NCBI GenBank assembly: GCA_016125005.1
Contig: WGMQ01000038.1
Span: forward strand, 1-64,000
Direction of reading: 5' to 3'
DNA from: a bacterium
GTDB lineage: Bacteria > Sumerlaeota > Sumerlaeia > SLMS01
Length of the DNA stretch: 64,000 bases
In this document: positions 25,129 to 33,152 of the stretch, one piece after another
How the letters are laid out: each line of letters opens with the position of its first letter
Numbering within the stretch: the stretch's first letter is position 1
The notes under the pieces: model-generated
Database searches by the model: none
Told to the model about the DNA's origin: nothing
Seen by the model: only the letters and a program-made list of their open reading frames with translations
Position numbers and translations under genes: made by a program

Positions 25129-25899
25129 TCAGTCCAGAGCGACCGAAAAGCGTTGCAACGCGCTTTTCGCACCCTCTCTCAAAAAGCCCTGGTCCGACGC
25201 CACGATGAAACCTGTCGCACCCTGTTCGGAAAGCGCCTCTGCATCCTCCGGCGTGCCTGACATCACGAACACCTTTCGCCCCACTCGACGCGCAGCGACG
25301 GTGATCGCATCAACGGCGCCGACAACGTCGGGCGACGCCGCAGTTTCCGCTTCGAATGCCACGGTCAGGTCACCCCGCCCGATGAAGAACGCATCCAGCC
25401 CGTCGACAGCCGCGATTTCGTCAATGCGTGCGATTGCCTGAACATCCTCGATCATGGCGATCACCGCGACCCGGCGATCCTGGGCCGCGATGTGATCAGC
25501 CATGCCGGTTTTCCCAAAATGGCCGGCGCGCGTCGTGTTGGAAAAGCCGCGGGATCCGCCCCGATAACGCGCAGCGGCCGCAACCGCCTTTCCCCGCTCC
25601 ACGCTGTCTACATGCGGCACGAGCACGCCGTCGGCGCCACAATCGAGGACGCGCAGAATCTGGCCGATGTCTGAAACACGGACGACACCCGCGATGCCCG
25701 CATGGCGGCAGGTCATCAGAATCCGGTCCGTCGTCTCGGGGTTGAAGAGCGCATGCTCCTCGTCGATCACGACGAAATCAAAGCCTTCCTGAGCCAGGAT
25801 CTCAGCGGCATGGGCGGTCGGCGTCTTCACGAAGGCTCCCAGCAGCTGCTCACCAGCCAACACGCGTTCGCGAAAATCTCGCGTCTCAATCACGGTCAT
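25129..25899 (-). CDS. HpaI/HpcH-type class II aldolase
   Basis: A 256-residue HpcH/HpaI aldolase. These metal-dependent enzymes cleave 4-hydroxy-2-oxo acids to pyruvate (or glyoxylate) plus an aldehyde. Visible: DFVVIDEEHALFNPE with catalytic His (about 41-55), GVLVPHVDSVE (about 94-104), the metal Glu in IAMIEDVQA (about 146-154), and FFIGRGDLTVAF with the metal Asp (about 170-181). It is the first gene of the minus-strand operon; GGAGG precedes the ATG. It differs from the second HpaI at 46927 (low obvious identity), so they serve different pathways. Confidence 0.88.
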   Translation of the reverse strand: MTVIETRDFRERVLAGEQLLGAFVKTPTAHAAEILAQEGFDFVVIDEEHALFNPETTDRILMTCRHAGIAGVVRVSDIGQILRVLDCGADGVLVPHVDSVERGKAVAAAARYRGGSRGFSNTTRAGHFGKTGMADHIAAQDRRVAVIAMIEDVQAIARIDEIAAVDGLDAFFIGRGDLTVAFEAETAASPDVVGAVDAITVAARRVGRKVFVMSGTPEDAEALSEQGATGFIVASDQGFLREGAKSALQRFSVALD

Positions 25900-25929
25900 C
25901 CGGCCTCCCCATTTTTTTCTTGTGTTTCG

Positions 25930-25955
25930 GTAGACGTAACGCTATATTGGTCTAC
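25930..25955. promoter_or_regulatory. Candidate IclR operator (GTAGAC-N14-GTCTAC)
   Basis: A 6-bp perfect inverted repeat with a 14-base AT-rich spacer lies in the 130-bp gap between the divergent aldolase operon and the IclR gene. A TATATT inside the spacer could be a -10. The symmetry and location suit an IclR-family dimer site. Confidence 0.45.
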
Positions 25956-26032
25956 GCAACATGGTATTGCCATTGATCGTTCGCTTGTCAAGCGGCTGCG
26001 ATGGTGGCGATCCAATAATCGGAGCAATCCCT

Positions 26033-26818
26033 ATGCCCAGGATCAGCGGTGAAGGCGTTAGCGGCAATCAGGGCGTCGTGCTGACTTTGCGGACGCTTGA
26101 AGCCTTGGCGCACTCAAAGGGACAGATGGGGGTGACCGAGCTGGCAGCGAAGCTGGGCACGACCAAGACACGCATCCATCGCCAGCTTCGCACCTTGCTG
26201 GAACACGGCTATGTCGCTCAGTCCGAAGAGACCGGACGTTACCGCGTGGGCAGTCGCTTGATCTCGCTTGGCCGCCACGTCACGGAGGCGTCGAACCTGG
26301 CGGGACTTGCACAGCCGCATCTGAGCAAACTACGCGAAGCCCTTGGTCAGTCCTGTGTCGTCTCGCAGTTCGAACATAGTGGCGCCCGAATCGTGATGGC
26401 CCTTTCGGGACGCTCACCCATAGAGATCGGGGTGAAACCAGGCTCGCTTCTACCGTTCCACAACTCCGCCCAAGGGCGCGTGATGCTGGCCCATGCCGAT
26501 CCGGAGTTCCGCAAGACCGTGCTGGCTCGGCCCATGAACGCCACGACGCCGGAAACGATCGTGACTCGCGAGGCCCTGCTCGTTGAGCTCGAGAAAGTGC
26601 GCGCGCGGGGCTGGGCGACGGCGGCCAACCAGTCGGCCATGGGACTGAACGCCCTGGCCGCCCCCTTCTTCGACGCGAGTGGCGGGGTCGTGGGAGCCGT
26701 GGGCATCGTTGATCTCGTGCAGTACCTGCCGCCTCAACCGCTCCCGGAACAACTGGAGGCCATAGTGCAGGCGGCGGCCGGAATCTCAACGTCCCTCGGC
26801 CACATTGCCGGGCAGTAG
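26033..26818 (+). CDS. IclR family transcriptional regulator
   Basis: A 261-residue IclR regulator. Winged helix-turn-helix at about residues 12-72 (GVTELAAKLGTTKTRIHRQL, then LEHGYVAQSEETGRYRVG); the C-terminal effector domain (about 90-255) includes FHNSAQGRVMLA and the conserved GWATAANQSAMGLNALAAPF. It is divergent from the TRAP/aldolase/BKACE operon and most likely controls it in response to the imported substrate. ATG 26033 with GGAG upstream is preferred over the longer open frame from 25961. Confidence 0.9.
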   Translation: MPRISGEGVSGNQGVVLTLRTLEALAHSKGQMGVTELAAKLGTTKTRIHRQLRTLLEHGYVAQSEETGRYRVGSRLISLGRHVTEASNLAGLAQPHLSKLREALGQSCVVSQFEHSGARIVMALSGRSPIEIGVKPGSLLPFHNSAQGRVMLAHADPEFRKTVLARPMNATTPETIVTREALLVELEKVRARGWATAANQSAMGLNALAAPFFDASGGVVGAVGIVDLVQYLPPQPLPEQLEAIVQAAAGISTSLGHIAGQ

Positions 26819-26959
26819 CGCCGGTTTGGTGGGAAGGCCGTTCACCCCGTCAGCTTACCGCCAAGCGGCGGCGGCCTGGTATGAACCACCAACCGAACCT
26901 GGGCTCCGGTTGCAAAACCGCCAGTGTCCCGAAGAATTCGGGCAACGGACATCCGCAGA

Positions 26960-27700
26960 TTTCCAACCTCGCATGGCTCTCATTGCCAAGCTTCTGCCCC
27001 GAGTTTCTGCAACATCTCTGCCATATCGGGCATCGGCAGCCCGGTTCGAGAATATCGCACGCAATACCGCCGTCGGGTTGGAGGCCAAACTCCGTCTCGC
27101 GATTGACCCGCTGGTCCCCGGTCCCCCCTCGTCAGTGCGCTGCAAACCCGGGGTGCGGCGCATCCAAACCTTCCGATTTCTTTTTCTACCCAAGCACTTG
27201 GCGGTTGGCTGCGCCGGGTGCGAGACGGGCGGCCGTCCTCGGCATCTGCACGCTTTTGTCCGCCGTACCCGATGACGTGGGGGCCTATCCGCTTATGCGG
27301 ACGATCATGCATGCGGTCGTTGCGCCCACGCATCCGCTCGTGCAGCTGGGGCCGACAGCATCTGCGGCTGATCTGCCTGGTCACGTCCAACTCATTCTGT
27401 CCGACCCCGCAGCACCGAAGGGCCCGAATTTCGGATTGACGAGCCCGCAGGTCTGGCGGTTTGCCGACCTGAAACGGCGGCTTGATTTTCTGATGGCGGG
27501 CTTCGGATGGTGTCGGATGCCGGCTCATGTCACGGAAACGCATTTGGCGGACGGATCACTGGAACGGATCGAGATCGAGGACGACACCGCCCCGCCGGTC
27601 GGGATCGTCATCTATGCCGCGCACTTGCGCGATCCTATTTGCGGCCCGGCCACCCGCCTGCTTCTTGAAGCGCTGCAGGGCCCTCCTCGCGATATCCTGC
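26960..27700 (+). pseudogene. Broken LysR-family regulator
   Basis: Two frames together spell the effector domain of a LysR regulator. The first (about 26975-27120) gives AARFENIARNTAVGLEAKLR and LAIDPLVPG, the usual start of the ligand-binding domain. The second (about 27232-27690) gives LGICTLLSAVPDDVGAYPLM, then APTHPLVQLGP, and DFLMAGFGWCRMPAHVTETH. A frameshift separates them near 27230, and the DNA-binding helix-turn-helix is missing. The C-terminal residues to 27846 are unrelated. It is non-functional and marks the edge of a module. Confidence 0.75.
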
Positions 27701-27837
27701 CGGACAGAGCGCGGGGGTCTCTGCCCGACTGCTACTGTTGCAGTTGGTTCGTCCGGTATTATCGCCTGCACGGCTTGAGCAATGGACGCCTTGCCGCCCC
27801 CGATCCCGGTCCAGTCGCACTGGCGTTCGAGTTTTCG

Positions 27838-28383
27838 TCAACTTTTTAGAATCGAACTGAAAATCACGTCGAACAGATGATCCGCGCGTTTGGCAAGCGC
27901 TGGTTGATCGCCCAACCAGGCCAAGGCTCCGACCAATGCGAACAGGTCTGCGCCGTCGATATCGGTCCGAGCGACGCCTTCAGCCTGCGCCCGGGCCAGC
28001 AGCCGCGCACCCGACGCCTTCATGGTCCCGCATGAAGCATGCAATGCCGAGCTTGGGTCCTCGATTGCGGCCACCATCAAAGTGATAATGCCACGATAAT
28101 CATTGGCACAGGCAACCAGGACCCGCAGCCAGGAAACCAGAGCTTTGTCAGGCGCTTCGACCGATGCGAGCGCTTCAGCCTGGGCTTTCAGCGTGTCAAA
28201 GCTTTCGCGCAGAAGCGCGTCGAAAAGCGCCTCGCGCGTTGGAAAATGCCGGTACAGCGTGCCAAGCCCGACGTCGGCCCTGCGAGCAATATCTCGCAAC
28301 GAGGCATCTGCGCCCTGTTCAAGGGCTACATCGCGGGCCACTGCCAGCAGGTTGTCGTAGTTCCTTTTCGCATCGGCGCGCAT
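27838..28383 (-). CDS. TetR/AcrR family regulator
   Basis: A 181-residue TetR repressor. The N-terminal helix-turn-helix is clear: ASLRDIARRADVGLGTLYRH then FPTREALFDAL (about residues 27-58). The C-terminal half is the ligand and dimer domain. It is divergent from the quinone oxidoreductase gene; two copies of GGAGC-N3-GCTCC in the shared promoter are its probable operators, so it most likely represses both genes until an electrophile or quinone binds. Confidence 0.9.
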   Translation of the reverse strand: MRADAKRNYDNLLAVARDVALEQGADASLRDIARRADVGLGTLYRHFPTREALFDALLRESFDTLKAQAEALASVEAPDKALVSWLRVLVACANDYRGIITLMVAAIEDPSSALHASCGTMKASGARLLARAQAEGVARTDIDGADLFALVGALAWLGDQPALAKRADHLFDVIFSSILKS

Positions 28384-28393
28384 GAGCCAACCC

Positions 28394-28436
28394 TTGACAA
28401 TCGGAGCGCTGCTCCGAATATAAGGAGCAGTGCTCC
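28394..28436. promoter_or_regulatory. Promoter with twin TetR operators
   Basis: TTGACA (28394-28399) is a sigma-70 -35; AATATA (28417-28422) or TATAAG is the -10. Operator 1 (28403-28415, GGAGC-GCT-GCTCC, extended to TCGGAGC/GCTCCGA) lies between them. Operator 2 (28424-28436, GGAGCA-G-TGCTCC) covers the start site. Their centres are exactly 21 bp apart, two helical turns. Confidence 0.8.
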
Positions 28437-28472
28437 GCTAAGGGTAGCCGATCTGTGACCGAAGGAAAAGAG

Positions 28473-29492
28473 ATGTCAATAAAGATGATGAAGGCAGTCA
28501 GACAACACACGTTTGGCGGGCCTGAAGTGCTTCGCTATGAGGACGCTCCGATGCCAGAGTTGAAGCCCGGCGAAGTGCTGGTTCGCGTGCATGCTGTGGG
28601 CCTGAACCCACCGGACTGGTATCTGCGCGAAGGCTTTTCCATGCTGCCTCCCGAATGGCGGCCTGTGATGAAGATGCCTGTCATCCTGGGGACCGACATT
28701 TCGGGAACCATCGCGGCGCTGGCCGATGATGTGCAAGGTTTGGCCATCGATGACGAGGTCTACGCAATGGTGCGTTTCCCCAGCGGCCTTGCCGGGGACA
28801 GCCGGGCCTATGCCGAATATGTCAGCGTACCTGCCTCGGAAATCGCGTTCAAACCCGATGGCATAGATCATATTCAGGCCGCGGGCGCCCCGATGTCACT
28901 GCTGACCGCATGGCAGTTCATGATCGACGTTGGGCATGACGAACCCAACCCGCTGCAACCGAACCGGCATGAACCGGTGCCGTTGAAGGCCAAAACCATT
29001 CTGATCAATGGTGCTGCGGGTGGTGTCGGGCATTTTGCTGTGCAACTGGCCAAGTGGCAGGGCGCGCGGGTGATTGCGGTCGCATCGGGCAAGCACGAGG
29101 CTCTTATGGGTGACCTGGGCGCGGATGAGTTCATCGACTACACCAAGACTTCCGCCGAAGCGGTGGTGCGCGATGTCGACCTCGTCATCGATGCAGTCGG
29201 CGGGCCGACGACGGGGCGCTTTCTGCGTACGCTGAGACCGGGCGGGGCTTTGTTCCCGATCTTTCCGCTAGGCTTTTCGGGTGCGGATGAAGCGGCATCG
29301 CTGGGGGTTACGGTATCGACAACACAAGTCCGCTCCAGTGGCGCGCAGTTGGCGGAGGTTGGCAAATTGCTCGCGGATGGAAGTCTGCGCGTTGTCATCG
29401 ACAGCATCTATCCGCTGCAAGATGCGTCCAACGCACATGTGCGTGCCGCCGCCGGGCACATACAGGGCAAGATCGTGCTGACGGCCGGTTGA
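28473..29492 (+). CDS. Zinc-independent quinone oxidoreductase-type MDR enzyme
   Basis: A 339-residue medium-chain dehydrogenase/reductase. GroES-like domain (about 8-140) then a Rossmann domain with TILINGAAGGVGHFAVQLAK (about 174-193). The catalytic zinc cysteines of alcohol dehydrogenases are missing (GTDISG at the usual position), so it is a quinone oxidoreductase/enoyl-reductase type using NADPH. ATG 28473 with GAAGGA upstream fits better than GTG 28455. Control by the divergent TetR through the twin operators is strongly suggested. A small ABM monooxygenase follows 78 bases downstream, probably in the same transcript. Confidence 0.9.
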   Translation: MSIKMMKAVRQHTFGGPEVLRYEDAPMPELKPGEVLVRVHAVGLNPPDWYLREGFSMLPPEWRPVMKMPVILGTDISGTIAALADDVQGLAIDDEVYAMVRFPSGLAGDSRAYAEYVSVPASEIAFKPDGIDHIQAAGAPMSLLTAWQFMIDVGHDEPNPLQPNRHEPVPLKAKTILINGAAGGVGHFAVQLAKWQGARVIAVASGKHEALMGDLGADEFIDYTKTSAEAVVRDVDLVIDAVGGPTTGRFLRTLRPGGALFPIFPLGFSGADEAASLGVTVSTTQVRSSGAQLAEVGKLLADGSLRVVIDSIYPLQDASNAHVRAAAGHIQGKIVLTAG

Positions 29493-29570
29493 CGCCGCGC
29501 GGGCAATCCCCCGTTGCAGGCTTTGCGCAGCGGGGAATTGCCGAATTTCATCATCAAGAGGGCCGAGAAA

Positions 29571-29870
29571 ATGATCATCGTCATGGGCTACATCACGCTG
29601 CATTCCTCTGATGTGCCGGGCTTCATCGCCGACATGCAGCATTTTGCCATCACCACGAGGGTCGAGGACGGTTGTATCTTCTTCAGCGCAGGACCGGAGG
29701 CCGGATCAACCGGACGCATACTTGTAACGGAGCGCTGGCGGGATCAGTCGGCCCTGACCGCGCATCTTGAGGCTCCCGCAACCGAAGCATTCATCAAGAC
29801 CTGGGCAAGCAGGATGAAGGGCGATATCCTGAAATTTGATGCCGCGAACGAGCGTGGACTGATGGAATAG
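29571..29870 (+). CDS. Antibiotic biosynthesis monooxygenase (ABM/YgiN-like)
   Basis: A 99-residue ABM-domain protein, a dimeric alpha+beta barrel. The pattern MIIVMGYITLHSSDVPGFIA, then TTRVEDGCIFFSAG, then ILVTERWRDQSALTAHLEAP matches quinol monooxygenases of the YgiN type, which act on phenolic substrates without cofactor. It follows the quinone oxidoreductase gene, so the two could cycle quinones and quinols. ATG 29571 was chosen because the family starts there; the open frame to 29514 adds non-family residues. Confidence 0.85.
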   Translation: MIIVMGYITLHSSDVPGFIADMQHFAITTRVEDGCIFFSAGPEAGSTGRILVTERWRDQSALTAHLEAPATEAFIKTWASRMKGDILKFDAANERGLME

Positions 29871-29880
29871 TGCCGCAAGG

Positions 29881-30600
29881 TCACATGTTTGCCACCATTT
29901 GCTTGATGGTATGCGGTGCGATCCGCAGCAGCATCGGGAGTAGCCTGGAGGCGCCCGGCAATGCCATTGGCTGACGGCGCGCCAGTGCTCTCAGAGTGAC
30001 CCGCGCCACTTCAGCAGGCGGCATCTTTCTCCCAGCATAGGCCGCATTCATGGCCGTATCGACAGTAGGCGGAAGCAATTCGAGGACATGAGTCCCTCTG
30101 GGGGCAAGTTGTCGGCGCAATCCTTCGGCAAAGCCGTGCAGCCCTGCCTTGACGGCTCCATATGTCGGCGCACGGGTAGGAGAAACCAGAGCGAAGCCTG
30201 AGGTAACAAACACGATCGCAGCCATTGCGGGCCAGCGTTTCAATGCCGCTGCCGTCAGTTGAATGGGCGCAGTCAGGTTAACGGCGACCTCCTGCTCCAG
30301 TTCATGCGTGGAATCGGGCTCCCCGGCGAGATCCCGTTCGACAAAGGTGCCTGCATTGTTGATCAGAATGTCTAGTCGGCCGAACCGTTCGGTGACCTTC
30401 TCCAGCACAGTTGCCCTGTCTTCGGGCTTTGTGACGTCGGCTTGAACCGCCAGCGCATTCGGATGCAGGTGCGTAAAGCTCTCGAGGGCCGCTGCCGATC
30501 GGCCACACACCGCAACTTCATCGCCCTTTGCCAGAAATGCTTCCGCCAGCGCCAGACCAATTCCCATGGTGCCGCCCGTGATGAGAACAACCTGCTTCAT
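29881..30600 (-). CDS. SDR family oxidoreductase (DltE-like)
   Basis: A 239-residue short-chain dehydrogenase of the DltE/YdfG branch: ITGGTMGIG (about 7-15), NNAGTF (about 81-86), Ser in FVTSGFALV (about 131-139), YGAVKAGLHGF with Tyr and Lys (about 148-158), and ELLPPTVDT (about 174-182). It is divergent from the HxlR regulator 95 bases away, the usual arrangement for a target gene. The start is the ATG at 30600 with no strong ribosome site. Confidence 0.87.
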   Translation of the reverse strand: MKQVVLITGGTMGIGLALAEAFLAKGDEVAVCGRSAAALESFTHLHPNALAVQADVTKPEDRATVLEKVTERFGRLDILINNAGTFVERDLAGEPDSTHELEQEVAVNLTAPIQLTAAALKRWPAMAAIVFVTSGFALVSPTRAPTYGAVKAGLHGFAEGLRRQLAPRGTHVLELLPPTVDTAMNAAYAGRKMPPAEVARVTLRALARRQPMALPGASRLLPMLLRIAPHTIKQMVANM

Positions 30601-30655
30601 AGTATGATTTCCAATCCCTGCACCCGAATAGGCGATTTACTTTTGTTACATGGTA

Positions 30656-30661
30656 TATAAT
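30656..30661 (+). promoter_or_regulatory. -10 box (TATAAT) of the HxlR gene
   Basis: A perfect TATAAT lies at 30656-30661, overlapping the ATG at 30660 that a longest-frame reading would choose. The real start must therefore be downstream, at TTG 30696. The -35 is weak, as in activated or repressed promoters. Confidence 0.5.
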
Positions 30662-30695
30662 GGAGAGCAGCGCGACCCGCCAAGGAGGCACGTTT

Positions 30696-31088
30696 TTGCA
30701 ACAACGTAACATTCAGGAAACTCAGGCCTGCAATCCCCTGACCGAAGCACTGTCGAGGATCGGCGATAAGTGGACGATTCAGATCGTCATGGAACTGGAA
30801 CCGGCACCCAAACGGTTCAGTCAGCTTCAGCGCGCTGTCGGAGGGATTTCGCAGAAAATGCTGACGCTCACGCTTCGAGGATTGGAACGCGACGGCCTTG
30901 TCACGCGCACCGTGTATCCGACGAAACCTCCCAGCGTCGAATATGCGCTTACTGACCTCGGCGAGGAAATGGTCGTGCCGGTCAGGGCGCTCGGCGGGTG
31001 GGTGATCGAAAATCTTCCCCGGATCGCAAGCGCACGCCAGCGTTTCGACGCGGAATCCGGGTCGGGTGCGTCAGGCGGATGCCGTTGA
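30696..31088 (+). CDS. HxlR family transcriptional regulator
   Basis: A 130-residue winged-helix HxlR regulator: CNPLTEALSRIGDKWTIQIV (about 12-31), FSQLQRAVGGISQKMLTLTL (about 42-61), then RTVYPTKPPSVEYALTDLG in the wing. The early cysteine (about residue 12) matches the redox- or electrophile-sensing Cys seen in HypR and YodB relatives. I chose TTG 30696 because AAGGAGG (30682-30688) is 7 bases upstream, and the alternative ATG at 30660 sits in the -10 box. It probably controls the divergent SDR. Confidence 0.85.
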   Translation: MQQRNIQETQACNPLTEALSRIGDKWTIQIVMELEPAPKRFSQLQRAVGGISQKMLTLTLRGLERDGLVTRTVYPTKPPSVEYALTDLGEEMVVPVRALGGWVIENLPRIASARQRFDAESGSGASGGCR

Positions 31089-31614
31089 CGGGCATGCTAC
31101 GCAAGCTGCGTTTCGTGCACCGTGCCAAGAATGCGCCTCGCTTCGGACAGGTCAAGAATGCTGCTTGCCTGCCATATATCGCAACCCATCGATGAACAAA
31201 GCGACCATGCGCCGTGCCTGGTCCGGACCGGTCTGCCTCCTCTCGCACAGAAAAGCCTGCCTCTCTGCGAAGTCATGGACATGGCATTCCTGCTGATAAA
31301 GACGTATTCCGGTCGGCGAATTATCGCGGCCGAGAGTGTAGCAAAGGACTTCTTCTTTCTGACGACAGAGAAATTTGTTCGCAAGGTTTCGCCGGGGACA
31401 TCGCCCTCCCTCTCGTTCATATGGAAGTCTCGCAGAAATGCGCGAAGGGTGTCCACATCAACGATCTCGCCGAATGCCTGGACAAACTTGGAGTTGCAGC
31501 GGTCAAGGATGTCAGCGACTCCAGGGCCGGGACGTTCCCAGATGCGCTACGCCGCCAGGGCCGACCCCTGCCCATCCAGTCCATCATCAGCGCCACCGCA
31601 AATCCATATGTTTG
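31089..31614. other. Non-coding or decayed stretch before the recombinase remnant
   Basis: No intact gene. Several frames are open by chance. The plus-strand frame ending at 31615 (ending GRPLPIQSIISATANPYV) may be the decayed N-terminal part of the recombinase that follows, but the similarity is too vague to claim. Confidence 0.4.
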
Positions 31615-32190
31615 AAATTTCACACTTTTTCTCGCATTTCGACGCCTTGGAACGTGCACACATCCGCTTTGCGATTGCCACCGCGATGCGGCTATGCGAA
31701 ATCTGAAGTGTCACATGGGAAGACCTCAACGAGCGCAATAACACCCTCCTCCTGCGAGATCGAAAGCCCCCTGGCAGAAGAAGGGCACCCCCTGCCAAAA
31801 ATCGGCAGATCTCCTCATTCCATTCGACTCGGACGACCGCATCGCGAAGCAACGATCGCTGCGGGCATGCATCTCCACCGAGGATGCGAACGAAGTCGTC
31901 GAAGCAGACGTCGCGGCTCCAGCAAAGAGGTCTGCTATTGCAACGCGGCGATCGAGACAGTCTGAGGCATTGGCCCAATTCGAGCGGAACCTGCATGCCG
32001 GGCTCTTGAACGCCGCCCGAGCGATCCTCGAGCACCACGAGGTCAGCACCCAGACAGGCCGGTTCCCCGGCCACGCACCGACATTGGCGCGTCGGCATTA
32101 TCTCGAGACCGGCGCATGCGGTACCTCAACATGGACGACCTCACAGAGCACAAGAAGCTTGAACTCCGAAAAGCCGCATGACCAGCTTCG
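31615..32190 (+). pseudogene. Decayed tyrosine recombinase (phage-type integrase)
   Basis: Pieces of an integrase catalytic domain appear in different frames. About 31665-31765 reads RFAIATAMRLCEI, an in-frame stop, then SVTWEDLNERNNTLLLRDRK, which matches the Arg-containing box of XerC-like recombinases except that the expected Arg (MRxGE) is now Leu-Cys. About 32065-32105 reads GHAPTLARRHYLE, like the GH...Y end of such enzymes. About 32117-32179 reads RYLNMDDLTEHKKLELRKAA. Frameshifts and stops make it dead. It probably brought in part of this region. Confidence 0.5.
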
Positions 32191-32244
32191 TCGCCGCCCA
32201 ATTTGCAGAACTTGACGCACACAACCCAGTAGCTCACACGAAGT

Positions 32245-32266
32245 GCCCTGATTTCACGCTCAGGGC
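32245..32266 (-). terminator. Possible terminator hairpin at the end of the VOC operon
   Basis: GCCCTGA and TCAGGGC form a 7-bp stem with an 8-base loop, overlapping the stop codon of the gene ending at 32260. No T-run follows, so termination would be weak. Confidence 0.35.
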
Positions 32267-33150
32267 TTCATGAAGTCTTCGGGGGGCGCCGGACCCCAAA
32301 GATTCGCCGCGCCAGGGCTGAGTTCCCACACTTTCGGCTTCTGCGGACGATCGCGGTGCCAGGGGCGGGGTTCAAAATAACCGAGTTCCTCATCGGCGAT
32401 CCGGTCGAGTTCCGCGAAGAGCTCCACGGTCAGGCCATTGGGTGCAGCGTGATAGATGAAGAGGTTGTGCCCGACCCCGTGACGGCCCGGCCCCCAGATG
32501 ATGCGGTAGCCCTTCTGGCTGAGGATGTCGCAGGCACTCTGCATGTGCGCCCAGTCCTTGAGCTCGAAGGCGCTGTGGTGGTGCTTGTTCACCCCGGTTC
32601 CAACAAGGTTGATCGTGTGGTGGTCCGGCCCGCAGCGCAGGAACGCGAAGAAGTCGGCCATCCAGTCGGATTCCCTGAAACCCATGACATCGCAATAGAA
32701 CTTCGCTGCAGCCTTCACGTCTTCCACGTGGAAGGCCACATGCCCCAGCTTGTGCGGAATGACACCCTTTTCGGCATACGCTTGAGGCTGTGCCTCCGGC
32801 CGGCGGAAGACTTCCATCTTCGTGCCCTTGAAGTCATCGAAGATCAGCATTTCGGAGATCGTCGGCTCAGGATCGGTCTTGCGCCACGTCGCGATCCCGA
32901 AGGATTTGACATGTGTCTCAAAGGCATCGAGATCGTCGTCGGGTCCGATCTGGAAGCCGATCCGCGAGCAGATGGCGTGATCGCCCTTGCGCAGCACCAC
33001 CGAGTGGTGGTCAATCGCGCTCGCCAGAAAGACTGTGTCCTTTTCCCGTGCCGACAGCGTGAGTCCGAGAACATCCGTATAGTACTCCGCCATCGCGTCG
33101 AGGTCCGGCGTGTCATAGCTTGCGTGCGATATTTTTCTGATGGCGCCCAT
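32260..33150 (-). CDS. VOC-family extradiol dioxygenase
   Basis: A 296-residue two-domain VOC protein of the type I extradiol dioxygenase group. The Fe(II)/Mn(II) facial triad is present in the second domain: His in KLGHVAFHVED (about residue 136), His in HHSAFELKDW (about 191-200) and Glu in GLTVELFAELD (about 240-250). It is predicted to open a catechol-type ring next to the hydroxyls. It is the last gene of the minus-strand set 35364-32260, 2 bases after the dehydrogenase-like gene. Substrate specificity is unknown. A second intact VOC enzyme is at 41955. Confidence 0.85.
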   Translation of the reverse strand: MGAIRKISHASYDTPDLDAMAEYYTDVLGLTLSAREKDTVFLASAIDHHSVVLRKGDHAICSRIGFQIGPDDDLDAFETHVKSFGIATWRKTDPEPTISEMLIFDDFKGTKMEVFRRPEAQPQAYAEKGVIPHKLGHVAFHVEDVKAAAKFYCDVMGFRESDWMADFFAFLRCGPDHHTINLVGTGVNKHHHSAFELKDWAHMQSACDILSQKGYRIIWGPGRHGVGHNLFIYHAAPNGLTVELFAELDRIADEELGYFEPRPWHRDRPQKPKVWELSPGAANLWGPAPPEDFMKP

Positions 33151-33152
33151 CG

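Noticed and set aside
26881-27240. N-terminal half of a 322-residue protein at 26881-27849
   Set aside because: Residues before the LysR match are not protein-like; the true LysR reading is in another frame there, so this is a pseudogene.
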